A stretch of 64,000 bases of DNA from Sistotremastrum niveocremeum HHB9708 (taxonomy: Eukaryota; Basidiomycota; Agaricomycetes; Sistotremastrales; Sistotremastraceae): positions 1-64,000 of the forward strand of contig KV419414.1 in assembly GCA_001630475.1 (NCBI GenBank), in the 5' to 3' direction. Below are positions 45,542-57,208 of the stretch, piece after piece. Within the stretch, counting starts at the first letter, position 1. Every line of letters begins with the position of its first letter. The position numbers were made by a program, and so were the translations under genes. The notes under the pieces are model-generated. The model was not told the origin of the DNA. It made no database searches and saw nothing but the letters and a program-made list of their open reading frames with translations.

Positions 45542-48154
45542 CGAGAATATTGGTTAACAGCGAATCCACTCTCGATCTTAGCGATCAGAACGGAGGAGCC
45601 CATGATGCGTTCTCAACGCCGATGTCTCCGAGGTTCCTGGATGGAGCGTTCGGGTAAGACCGGAAAGCCGAAGCTGAGTCAGCAATGCGCTACGTGGCCT
45701 CATTTCTTGCCTCATTTTTCTTGACTTGATTATCCTGATCCCTGTTGTCCACAAAAATTGAAAATTCGTGCGGAAATATCAAAGCGCCTATGATTGGGAT
45801 TCTCAGTGTACTTGTGATTCTCCCTCACATCGAAATTCCGAACATGGATGCGAAGGAAGATCAAGGAACTCGAAGACTGGAAATTCCATGGGTCCATACG
45901 TCTTCACGGCGAAGTTCGCGTTCGAAATTCTCACAATACCCTATAGCCCACGAAGCAAAGAATTCAGCACAATTCGCCATCACCTTTCACAATACCGTCG
46001 ACATACTCAGGCGCTCCAGGGATATCCTAACATCTTTTCTGACAGAGAATCTCCCTCAGATCACGAGAACACCCACAGTCGCGAAATATCAAGCGAATCC
46101 AGCAACACAACCTGAAATATATCATGCTAGTCTTCATTAGGCCTTCATGGATTTACACGATCTGTCATGATAACGCTTGGATCAATGGACGTAGTGACCC
46201 TATTCCGGATCTCACATGCGAAATTTGACGTGATAAGATTCCTGTCTCTTAACAGCTTCTTCAAAATCGATACCCTTCTCTGCGAGATATATCTGCCATA
46301 CGTCGCGCACCTCTCATCCCTGAGATTACCATCCGCATGTATTCGTCCTGACACAATCACCCAACATTTCGCAACCCTACACACAGCTTCGATTCCAACT
46401 CATCAGCTTCCGTCCGTGATATAGCCTTCAACGGTGCCTTAAAACCCTCTCGAAGCCTCGTTATCCGAATGACTAGCGGCGAAAGAGCGGAGATAGAGAA
46501 AATGACTTACTAGTAAAGGGTGAGGTCCCTTGCCAGTTCGTTTGATCAACATTGACATGCTTTGGTCAGACGAACTAGGAGTTCAACCAAACAAATGGGT
46601 AAATGTACAGCAGCAGTGGACGCCCCTATATTTACCCTCTTTCAAACAAAACGAGCCCTACCCTGCCCTGGTTTTGACCGGTCCCAAGCCTGACGATCGT
46701 GTGTACCGCCTTTATGGCAGAAACGAACTATGGGAACTCGTATAGCAGTCGATTTGTCGTCCCGAATATATGTCCCAGGAGGTATGTTCTCATGATGCCT
46801 ATGGCCGGCTCGTCCGTTGTCTAAGACAGCGGAACCGCCTTCCGTCCGCTCTCAAATTGATTCTCACGCAGAACCAGCTTGTCTATATATCCAGCGCTGT
46901 GCAGAATCTAATCTTGATTTTTTGTTCAGGTGGTAAATGTTTTACCGAGGAATCGCTGCCTGTCTTTTCTTCGCGAGAGTTCTGGGCACCAGTGTTCCCG
47001 TTGTAACTAACATTCACATCGCTTCAATCGCTTCTACGAATGATCTGTTGATCATCCAACACGAAAAGCCCCACGTTCATCAAGAGGAAGCTAATAGTGC
47101 CGACAGTGCGGAATTTACCTGAAGACCGTAATAAGAAGCGAGACGGTCCGACTTCGAATAAGAACAGGGATCTGTTTTCTCAAATACTCCCCCCTTAAAA
47201 TAAGAAGCTACAACGCCAAGTGACGTCGGATGTTGAAAGTAGGAGACCTTCTCAAGCTCAGGTGAATGGAGAACGTCGCGCGTTCCTGAAACTTCTGACC
47301 GAAAGGTGGTAAGCATACGGTTCCGTCCATCCGAGCGCTGAAAGAATCGCTAAATACATGCGTTTGCAGACTGCTCAGCTTCCCGAAGGAGATGTTTCAG
47401 GAACTGGGAACAACTTGGCGTCGTTCAGATTTCCGCGTTGCTTGAACGACCGGCCTTCAGGGAATATGTCGTGCTCTTCCAACTGGTGTATCAACTCTGG
47501 TCAATTGTCTCTAAATATTCAGGGCGGTTCCCTAAAACATTGTACTGCCATGACTTCGAATTTCTGTCCGTTATTCTGTTGCGGTTCTGGTGTGCTTTCT
47601 TCACAGCCCTGATTGATAGGAAAGGAGCCTTCATCAATGATCAGTCTGGTGACATAGACTGATCTGCCCCGCATTCGATGTCCATTAAAATGATTGCACT
47701 GAGAAGACCTTGGCCTCCTGCAGATCCTACGCGATCTTCCGTTCAATTACCACAAGCGTCAGATTGAACTTCTTTACATTCATCCGGGAACGGTTTATTT
47801 GCCGCGTATGCAGCAGCAGCACTGGCGTGCTTCAGGCACAATTGCTTCTCCGACCAAACGCAATGCATGTGTTGTCCTACTGTCATTCAGTTCTAAACTT
47901 CTCATGTCAATCTGTCAGGATGTGGGAAGTACGGAGATCAAAAGCAAATACGATTTTCATATATCTCTTAATGTATGGCTCACAATCCGGGGAAAGGTTC
48001 GTTTCGAATGATGCTTCCACCCGGCGGTCCGCTGAGCTCCCTCATTCTCCGAATGTCATGAACTGAACAGCTTAAAAGGAGAAGTCGCGGAGAAGTTTCC
48101 ATCAGCTCTCACTCGCAGAGCATCGTTCCTCTTCCTCCAATAGTATCTTCAGAT
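45542..48154. other. No supported gene
   Basis: Short open frames only. A 71-codon plus-strand frame at 46530-46745 (MPVRLINIDMLWSDEL...) reads like protein but has no partner exons I could find. TTAAAAGG at about 48,070 may be the promoter element of the 48,155 gene. Confidence 0.4.
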
Positions 48155-48915
48155 ATGCTCCCATTTACCACCAAGCTCTTGTGCATCATCTTTGGTCTCC
48201 TTGCGGTCGCCACCAGCTTTGCAGCTGCCTCAGCTTTACCGGGTAGTGAGCTGGTCGCTCGTAACCCTCCTAAGCAACACATCTGTCAGATCGTTGCAGT
48301 CGCTGACGTTGATGTGGCCCTCGCGGCGGTCGGTACGTTTTGTCACCCTCCAATGACCATTCTGCTATGGCCTGATATAATGATATTTCCAGCTGCTTCT
48401 TACGGAAAATCTACCGATGTACAGGTTGCTGCGTTCGCCGAGCTCGTCGCAGCAATCGACATCTGCGTCGAAGCAATCATCGAACTCAAAGCCGTCATCG
48501 ATGTCGACGTAGTCGTCGACGCAACCGTTGCTCTCTACGTAGTAAGCTTCCGATCCAAATACATAGATAATAAACAAACCTGATCACCGAATGCGATACA
48601 GGCAATCGAAGCCGTGCTGGTTGAATTCAATCTAGTCGCAATCGCAGACATCGTCGCTTCCGTCCAACTCGATGTCGCGTTGAAAGCGATTCTCGACGCC
48701 ATCGTTTTAGTCAAAGTCAACGCAAATGTCGACGTCGGTGCTGCGTATGTCTTTCTCTCTTCTATAATTAATTGTTCAGATGTTTAAAAATGGACAGACT
48801 CTCGGTCGCGGTCCTTCAGGTCTATGCTAGCATCAAGACTTACGTTTTCCTCGGCGGGTTGAACTTGAGCGCATTGATCATCCTGATTCTAGGCCTGGTC
48901 GGAATCATTCTTTGA
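48155..48915 (+). CDS. Secreted or membrane protein of unknown function (195 aa)
   Basis: Four exons: 48155-48332, 48393-48541, 48602-48744 and 48798-48915. Introns are 60, 60 and 53 nt, canonical, and phases agree. Residues 1-27 look like a signal peptide (TKLLCIIFGLLAVATSFAAA). The middle is a Val/Ala/Asp/Ile-rich amphipathic repeat-like region (VDVVVDATVALYV, VQLDVALKAILDAIVLVKV). The last 20 residues are strongly hydrophobic (LSALIILILGLVGIIL), fitting a membrane anchor. Only two Cys remain after the signal. No known family is recognised; surface location is inferred. Confidence 0.75.
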
Positions 48916-49220
48916 GGGGAACAGTTTTAAGACTCATGATCCCGGTTGTGTTATCGGGTTAATCAGAGATAGGGACGAGTTGTTTTTGATCTGCTTTGTA
49001 ATAACGTTGGCCCAGTTTTTGACCCCGAATTTCCCAAATTGAGTGAATGACGCTACGAATCAATGCATACGAACGAGAACCACTGGCACAGCCAAACTTC
49101 CACATTCAATGTTCTGTTAACATTATTTCATTGTTTGTCATCGTGCAATACTCTGAATCCTCCCAAGCCGCTCGGCTAATACCCAGCCTTCAGTACCATC
49201 GTCTTCAAGACTTCGAGTAC

Positions 49221-52074
49221 CTAATCCTCAAACTTAGAATCCCAATCCTCCGTCTCCGTTTCCGTTTCCATTTCCATTTCCCTATGCGATACCCACACCC
49301 TCTCCAACATCTCATCAATATCCTCATCATCATCAGCCCAATCATCATGACTCCAATCCTGTCCCATAACACCATAAGCAGCCACATCCCTAACCGGCGG
49401 TCTCTTAACCCATCTCACAAACGCCTCAAATTCCTCCTTCTCATCATCCGAACGTGAAGACCGAATAGCAGTTTGCGAAATATGACTCTTGATTAAAAGC
49501 AAAAGCGAGTCGTTGAGGACTTCAGGACGACGGAGAGCACGATAAAAAGCACGATAAAAAGCCCACAGGATTTCGAAAGTCCTGAGAGCGAAATTAAACA
49601 CAAGTCGAGTAGAAAGATTAGATCGGCCTACTCATCAATCCGTCGATCTATTTGCTGCCACATCAATACCTCGTCCAAAGTCCACGCTACGATCGAGATT
49701 TCTTCGGCATTGCGGCCGTCTTGAGCAGTCGTAGATGAAAATTCCGGAGAGATCGAGCCGATCGGGGTCAAAGGGTTTCTCGGATTGTTAACTCCGATAT
49801 CCGCGAGCGCTTCAGTCACGATTTTGTTCACATATTCCACGAGGGACTTCGGCAGATAAAGGAGCATTCGAATGTGATGTGATTCATCGAGGACCTCCTC
49901 CATATCGTCAGAAAACGACGTCCGAGTCTCTTTGAAGTCCTCTGAATAAATATCCAATAATGAGTCCGGTCAATATTCCCGGGAGTCAAATAAATACCTG
50001 GGATCGCTATTCCGGCTTCGATGGTCATGCTTCGTGACGTTTGAGCACGGGTTTGTTCATGCTGCTCGAGATGGTACTTGAAACCATCGATGGTAAAGTG
50101 CTTGTCCCAAGGATACCTTGCGACAATGATCAGAATAATGATCGTATGCACGACATGGTAACCCACTTCGGAGCTTCATCATACGAAAGACCATCCTGAG
50201 CAACATCACGATATTCCTCCGTAGCCCATACATCACTCTTCAACCTATCACCAATCAACATCCGCTCCAACGAAGAATCGAAGAGGCTTACTTGATAGTC
50301 CCTTTCACAGCAAGTTCCCACAACGCAACATGCCTCATCAACAACCCAAACCCACTCAAACAACTCCTCTTCCCCACAGGCTCCGAACTCATCTGAATCC
50401 GACTCTCCAACATCGAATGACTAAATTCCCTCCTCCCTTCCACCTCCAAATTCGGATGGTTCTTCGGATTAGGCCACTGCGGCGCAGAAGGAGGATAAAG
50501 CGTATGACCCCATTTGATATATTTATTAATGAGACGTGTAACCCATTTTTGGGCTGTGAAATGTACGATGCCGAGGTCGCGAGATGTGATTTGTTCGGCT
50601 GTTGGTGGGTCTGGATCGTGTCGCTCTACGAATGCTTCGACATAATGAGGAAGGATACGTATTCCGTAGCCCTAGACATGAAGTGAGTGTCGGAACATTG
50701 CTATGTATCAAATTTACTCACCCTGTCTGCGTACTTGAAAACTCTGGATGACGTCAGCAGGTGTTGCCAAGACGACCGTTGAGATCACTTCACCTGTCTT
50801 CTTGACTCGCACGACGTTCTCCCAAGTAATGACCTTAAATGAGATCCATGGTAAAGACGTTATACCCAGCTGAGACAATCAATCAATAAACATCAACACG
50901 AAGGAGTGAGACCGAAATCTCACTTTCGAGCGCCCGCGCAGTCCGAGGAAGCATATACACCTCTTCCCCATCGTATCCCGCAGCGCAAATATCAAGATCA
51001 AAGTTCAACAGTACATCCTTCGGCGAAGGCGCAAGTTTCAAAACGATCTGTACGCGTTTCGTAGGGTACGACGAATAGAACGTGATCGTCTTCGAATTCC
51101 GAACGACAAATGTAGGGGCGTCGGGGGGAAGATTCGACTTGAACACGTTGAATATCTCTCGAAGTTTTGCCGTAGCCTCAACGGGACCGAGACCGTGGAT
51201 ATACAAATCGATATCGGAATGAGCGAATTTCGAGGAGGTCTCGATGCCAGGAGGAGAGAGCAACGTGCCAAGAACGATTCCGCCCGCAACGAAGACGTTA
51301 TTCCAGTCCAATCCCTTCAGAATACCACCAGTGATATCTTCAAAAGTTTTGGCGAATCCCGACACGGAGGACTGGACGTGGATCTCAGAATCGCATTTGA
51401 GATCGAGAAAGGTGAAACCTGGCAATTTTCCGCCCCGCTCGAGGATGAGGGATGATGTGGATGTTCGTGCTTCAGGGAATATAGTGGAGAAATGGGAGAT
51501 TTTGAGTAGGCCAGAGGTCCAGTCGCGATGACCAGGCAGACGAAGCCACGCTTCGTTCCGCAAAACCCTACATCAGTCAATTTGAAGAAGTCAAGCAAAA
51601 TAGAAATAAGGACACGTACCACTCATCAACATCTCTTTGCGCCGTGTCTTTCAGAAAGGTAGAGCCGAAACGCCCAGCACATAGCGTCGTGTAAGGAATC
51701 TTCTCCCAGTCCCAGATCCTCCTCCTCAACTTCGAATCCGCAATTTTCTCGATCTTCTCCACATCCCCTCTTGGGTCCTCTCCAAATCTCACGCCTTTCC
51801 AACCCGACACATCAAATCTGCGATTGATCTCCCTGAAGCGCCGAGCGTCCGCCTTCGTCGACTTCCTGTACGACGCGATTTGAGACTTGATGACGAGTTC
51901 TGCAAGTTTTCCAAGACGAGAAGCCCAGTTCCTCGAGTTCAAAAGAAGTCGTAACTTGTTGGATGCTGCCTCGCAAACGATAGGTCGTCCGTCTCCATAC
52001 TGTCTAAAGTGCGTCAGATCCGCTCATTTCGCGTCATTCAAAAATTCGTACGGATTGCTATCAGCAACGGGCAT
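49221..52074 (-). pseudogene. NTase-fold protein gene carrying one in-frame stop
   Basis: Exons: 52074-52052, 52003-51620, 51567-50923, 50869-50794, 50743-50722, about 50671-50290, then about 50250-50155, 50117-49990, 49940-49620 and 49570-49221. Most introns are 50-55 nt; the one near 50,150 is not fixed. The core has FVAGGIVLG and HSDIDLYIHGL (about residues 230-255), then FDLDICAAGYDG, the Gly-Gly and three-Asp layout of nucleotidyltransferase-fold proteins. Downstream it reads TGYNVFTMDLI, then TAA at 50837-50835, then GHYLGERRASQED in the same frame. The sequence on both sides is intact and well spliced, so the stop looks recent, or is a sequencing error. The C-terminus is acidic (ETETETEDWD). 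The product would be cut at about 361 residues, after the NTase core. Confidence 0.7.
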
Positions 52075-52535
52075 GCCCTCAAATTGCTAGCTGTACGAAG
52101 GATCTGTTTCTCCTTTCAGCCCTTCGTTGAAAACTAAAGTGGACTCGGATGGGAAATGTTCGACTCGTGTAGCGACGATCCGAAATCCGATACCCAATTT
52201 CAGCTTGCTTTGTCAGCAACGCGTTTCTTCCATCATGATTGCGCGCGTCGAGACTCGAATCAGCAAGCGAATGAGAGTTGGCGTTCGACATGGTTCTCCA
52301 CTGATGCCAGTCATTGAACCAGACAATCCGTCCATTTAATAGCTGGGTCTCGAACATATACTCCGCGTCTCCATACGGTGCCTTCGCAAGAATATATCGT
52401 CATCGTGCGAATTTTCATTTATTTGTACTGATTCTCAGATTTCATTTCAGTGAGGACTTAGAGCCCGTTTGGCGGCCGGAATTTCGGACGCGATTTCAGT
52501 TGAAATCGTGATTTGGCCAAAATTCCGCGGAAAGT

Positions 52536-53170
52536 AGAGTTCTTCAGAAAAAATTAGGCCATATGTTATAGGCTAATTAGGCTAATTAGGCTATTTTCCC
52601 ACTATTTTTCAGCTACAATAGCACTAAAGTAGCAGGAAATAGCAGAAATAGCAGCTAATTTTTTCTGAAGTTCCAAGGTCCAGTCCACGTGACTGGTCGT
52701 ATTGGGCAACCGGACCGAAGTTGCAACTGGACTGCAGTTGCCAGTTGCCTCAGTTTCTGAAAATCAGGCAACCGGCAACCGCAGTCATGACCAGTCGTGA
52801 CCACGGTCGCGACCGATACTCAGGGAAGACCCTTAAGGGTCCCCAACCAGGGTGGTCAGAGGGTCATGTAGTGGTATTTTCCCCATCTATGAGCATGTAT
52901 TCATGGTATATGATATATATACAGTATATATGTGACCAATAGACACTAATAGACCATATATAAAAGGTTAAAACAATATATTAATGATTAAAATATTAAA
53001 TATATTGGCAGGCAACTGGTCGTGACTGGTCATTTGATGACTGGTTGCCGGACCACAACTGCAGTTGCAGTTGCCAGTCACGGACATTTTGGAATTTGGC
53101 AACCGGTCGCAGTTGCCAGTCACAAGGAATTTTGGAAAAAGTCCAGTCGTGACTGGACTTTGGAACTCTA
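52536..53170. mobile_element. hAT-type MITE, itself carrying a smaller MITE
   Basis: Ends TAGAGTTC(MITE)CAAGGTCCAGTC and, inverted, TAGAGTTCCAAAGTCCAGTC, with the 8-bp duplication GCGGAAAG at 52528-52535 and 53171-53178. The subterminal GACTGGTC, GCAACCGG and GTTGCAGT units relate it to the 2.06 kb element at 35168-37230. The middle is AT-rich with no coding capacity. The 126-bp MITE interrupts its left TIR. Confidence 0.85.
52544..52669. mobile_element. MITE with TTCAGAAAAAATTAG ends, copy 2
   Basis: Starts TTCAGAAAAAATTAGG and ends CTAATTTTTTCTGAA, with a GGCTAATTA-type repeat inside. Flanked by GTTC on both sides, one copy of which belongs to the interrupted TIR. Same family as 6596-6692 by its ends, different in the middle. 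Confidence 0.8.
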
Positions 53171-53439
53171 GCGGAAAGTGCGTTTGGCGGCTCCAGAATT
53201 TTGATCAACCGTATTTTGCTCGAGATCGTGTGAACGTTATTTTACATAGTGAAATTTTGTCAATCAAAATACATCTCCCCCCCCTGTTTTTTCTGCAAAA
53301 TCACGACTTACGAGCTTCGGCTCCTGCACACGGCATACTCACGGTCACTATCACACTCATATTCATTGCGCACACTCCTTCTACGACTACTGGATAACGG
53401 AGATGGCTCAAATAGACACCAAGAAAACAAAATAAGAAA

Positions 53440-53634
53440 TCAAGGCGTATGCTGGAGCAGAGGGAGCAGATTCAGGAGAAGATGAGCTGAGGATGAGGAT
53501 GAATCTGGATGATGGAACAGGTGCTGCCAACAATGAACGGTGTGGCCGGGGATATCGATGAATGACGGACAGATTGCGTGGGTAGCAGCAGGATCATGAT
53601 AAACGGTGCGGTGAATCGATCGTCTCACCGTCGC
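53440..53634 (-). pseudogene. 3' part of a host open frame split by a hAT-type element
   Basis: The minus-strand frame VRRSIHRTVYHDPAATHAIC ... ends LLPLLQHTP and a stop at 53440. It begins at the element edge. With one copy of the 8-bp duplication it is in frame with 58995-58820. No domain recognised; it could also be a chance frame. Confidence 0.45.
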
Positions 53635-53955
53635 TAGTGATGCCGCCGTCCGGTCCGGCAAAGCGTCCGAACCCGGTCCGAACCGAACTGAACCGGCGGT
53701 CCGGTTCAGGTTCAGGTTCGGTTCGACCTGGGGGACCAACGGTTCGGTCCGCGGTTCGAGCTGTTTGCCTGGCAGCCCGGACGCGGTTCGAACCGAACTG
53801 AACCGCACCTGTACCTCATCATATTCTAAGCGAACTAGGAGGCAGATTCGGTTAGTTCCGGCCAGCTAATTAGCTCGGAAGATGCTCTCCTCCCTCCCAG
53901 CAAGGCTCCCAGCCAAAACTGAGGGACTTAGCCGTAGAAACACTCATTGTAAATA

Positions 53956-54219
53956 CTAAAAATAATAAAGTACCTTCGGACTATCTCCCGTACCTCCGTC
54001 GCCCCTTAAATCGCTTCTTTGGACCCTGTTCAACGTCACCGCCGCCTCGGAACAGCCTCGGCGCCGCCCTTCGCGCCAAGACCCTGCTTCCGCTCCGCCC
54101 CGACCTCCGCCCCGTTGCCGCCGCTTCGCCGTCGCTGTCGCTGACAACGAGCTCGCTGCTGCTGCCCTCCCTTGCTCAACACCCCAACATATATACCTTG
54201 CCGTGATCGTCTCACTCAT
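53956..54219 (-). CDS. Open frame in the left arm of the long-TIR element (87 aa)
   Basis: Reads outward from MSETITARYICWGVEQGR through an Arg/Gly/Ala-rich middle to GDSPKVLYYF and a stop, 88 codons including the stop. The right arm has the mirror frame of exactly the same length. TATATA lies at the start. The basic composition could mean nucleic-acid binding, or be a by-product of the GC-rich arm. Confidence 0.35.
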   Translation of the reverse strand: MSETITARYICWGVEQGRAAAASSLSATATAKRRQRGGGRGGAEAGSWREGRRRGCSEAAVTLNRVQRSDLRGDGGTGDSPKVLYYF

Positions 54220-54951
54220 CGCTATACACTCATACACTTTATATTTACTTCTGGATCCGCTCAACACTGGTGATTGTGGCTTTGTGGGTCCACTGTTCAT
54301 GTTCACTTAGTGATGGTCATTGGAGGGCTGATTTATTTGAGTATATTAGACCATGTAGTTATATACACTATCCTGTCACTGTACCACCAATGAATGCAGC
54401 TGAGTCGATCTGACCACATAGCGACGGTCTGGAGGGGCGCGGGAATTATCAGCGCGGGAATTACGATGTCGACGGGGAACGATAGGTGATAGAGTGTAAA
54501 GTGCTGGCATAGATGTAGAGATACACAGAGAATGAGTTAGTAGGAGCGTGAGGAAGAAGTTGAATGTACTCACCGTTGATGGACGCTCTCATCCTGCAAC
54601 ATCTCTCCTAACTCTTCTTCATCCCACTCCTTGCATTCCATTGCCCCCCATTCCTTTCTTCTCATCCAGCACTTGACGTCGCCACAGCACGTCCGTCCGT
54701 CTGTCTATCATCTCCTCCAAGTCCTGACTCTTCCTGTATGGTGGTGGCGAGAATGAGCCTCATATCAGCCTGCTATGTACGTTAGACTAGATGTAGACTC
54801 TAAGTAGACTTGAATATACGTATCTTGGACTGCGACACTCTCGGGGTCCCCATGTGCTTCCCGATCTCTGCCCAAACAATTCGTTCGATTCCGTACGCAC
54901 CAAGAGATGGCCTTCGCCCTACATCGTGATTGTGGAGTTGTATTCCGAGTT

Positions 54952-55332
54952 CTAGAGGCAATGGCTGCTTGATATGGAGCCACAAAGAAGCCTATCTGCT
55001 ATCGATCTGTAAAGTAAGCGACCGTAATACATCACGCAAATCAAACACCTACCTCCGCACACTCGACTGCCTGACGCCCTTAGCGTCGTTCATTTGTTGA
55101 GTTTGGTGTCTTATCATCATCCATACAGTACAGACCCACCTTGATATCGGCGTAGGCATGGTATGGGCTGAATTCGTAGGGGGAGGTGTTGTGGTATCGG
55201 CGTTTCAGGGTGCGGTGGTTGTAGTCATTGATTTTCTCTAAATTCAACTAAATATGACTCGCATTAATGTTTAAATCATTCTTACGACGTTAGAACACTT
55301 ACCTGAAGGCGGAACGGGGCTACAGCAGCCAT
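54952..55332 (-). CDS. Small four-exon gene inside the long-TIR element (72 aa)
   Basis: Exons 55332-55303, 55247-55140, 55078-55053 and 55006-54952, with introns of 55, 61 and 46 nt, all GT/AG and in frame. It starts MAAVAPFRLQ and continues LNLEKINDYNHRTLKRRYHN and SPYEFSPYHAYADIK. No domain recognised. It may be cargo or the remnant of a transposase gene. Confidence 0.4.
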
Positions 55333-56944
55333 GATATCGTGAGGATGGAGAGGATTTCCAACCGTGACTACAATTGTCACGCAACTCCGTCTGCCATCGC
55401 TGGTCGGAGATTGTCACGCTGAAGATAAGATGAGTATTGTAAGCCTTATCGTACGCTCAGAACTTGACCTACAGGGCTGTAATGTTGAACGTAGATGTTT
55501 CATAGTGTATAGAAGCCACTAATGCAGTCCGATCTATGGAAAAGAAAAAATGTTCTCGAAGGTATCTGGTCTCGCTCGAAAACAGCTCAACCATTCGTAC
55601 GACGTTTCAGTCAACACTCGTGAAGGGTCCTACTTTCGTGACACATACATCTTCATCAGAAATCATTCTAGAGTTCATATACAGTGGAAAAATCATCATA
55701 TTAAGCTCGTAATACACGGAAACTAATGCAAAGTGACATTTTCTCGCAAAATTTGACCGACGTCGAGTCTGTGATGGCGACACGTCTAAAATCGTCCTCT
55801 ATACCTGTTACTTTGGAATATAGCCCTTTGATATCTCTTGGATGGCCACGTCCTTCTCCTAGTCGGGATTCTGACTCCTTCATGATAAAACGACTTGTCG
55901 TAAGGGAGGAGCCTGGAGCGAGTGATGGGCCGTTGTAACATCGGCACTGATAGGGCTTACCTTAGGCGATACGGTGGAGGTTGGTGGGACCACAGGCTCA
56001 ATCGTGAATTCATAAACCTAAATGGAGATGTCAAGAACGAAAGAAAGCAACAAATAAACGATGAGCGTGCGCACCTCGTAGAAGACATGATACGCTACCC
56101 ATGGCGGGACCTCAATCTCTGTCTATGGTGTGTTCGCAGCTTGTCGATACGCAGCGGATGCACAATCTCCCGCCCCTAGTCTTCAGTCTGCGATGCTGCA
56201 GCGTCTTGATCGTTCACTTGTGATCGTCGATCGACAGCACGGTTTGCTGGAGGATGTAGCTGAGGGGGCGGTATCATCGCGGTACGTGAATAGAACGGCT
56301 GAGAGCTCACCAAAATTGTCCATGTCATCACATCAGCCTGCCCATGAATCAGCCTGCCCGCTCTCCAAAGCCCTGACCTCAACCCTCAACCACCTGCCCT
56401 CTCTTACATCGCTCGGCGAACCCAATCCTCTGGCTCACATCGACATCATGTTGCACTAGATTGTGATGTTGAGTTGGGGCGTACCCAGACGAATGCCTTG
56501 TGAGAGCTTCGTCCCGGACCAAGTCTTCGAGGTGGGTCTCGTCCGGCGGCATGGTGTTCCGGTGCTTCATGGTGGCTAAAGACGACACACGATGAGTAAA
56601 AAATGGAGTCTAACATAGAGGTAAGTCATACCTATGTTTTCTTCTGCAAGTCGTACAATGAGAGTGCGTAGTGGGCAGAACGGACGAGCCGTACCCGTAC
56701 TGGTCGGAACTCGTAAACAACTATGAAACAGATGGCGCTGTTCGCACCTGTTAGACTGTGGAGTATCCTATAGCTCATATAGCAAGCATGTGAGGTCGTT
56801 GTGACGGTATTGCATCAGCGAGTGGTTGGTGAGCAGGCGGTGAGCGAGACGATGTTCGGGCGCTTACAGACATGCGTTGAAGACGTCGTCGAGTTTGTTG
56901 ACAGAGTGATCAGATCGTCTAGATAGGGGTGGCATTGTGTAGCC

Positions 56945-57208
56945 ATGAATGAGACGACTCCGGCAGTATATATATGTCGGGGTGTTGGCCAAGGGAGGGT
57001 GGGAGGAACGAGCTCATCGTCAAGGACGATGAGAACGAAGCGGCGGCAAGCGAGGCGGAGTCGGGGCGGAGCGGAAGCAGGGTCTTGGCGCGAAGGGCGG
57101 CGCCGAGGCTGTTCCGAGGCGGCGGTGACGTTGAACAGGGTCCAAAGAAGCGATTTAAGGGGCGACGGAGGTACGGGAGATAGTCCGAAGGTACTTTATT
57201 ATTTTTAG
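56945..57208 (+). CDS. Open frame in the right arm of the long-TIR element (87 aa)
   Basis: The mirror of 54219-53956: MNETTPAVYICRGVGQGR ... GDSPKVLYYF, 88 codons including the stop. The first 40 or so codons differ in sequence from the left arm yet keep the frame and length; the rest is identical. Confidence 0.35.
   Translation: MNETTPAVYICRGVGQGRVGGTSSSSRTMRTKRRQARRSRGGAEAGSWREGRRRGCSEAAVTLNRVQRSDLRGDGGTGDSPKVLYYF

Noticed and set aside
46530-46745. 71-codon plus-strand frame as a gene
   Set aside because: Protein-like but isolated; no signal, domain or partner exon was found.
53641-53800. GGTTCGAACC-like stretches as tRNA B-boxes
   Set aside because: They are part of the GGTTCGG subterminal repeats of a hAT-type element and have no cloverleaf around them.
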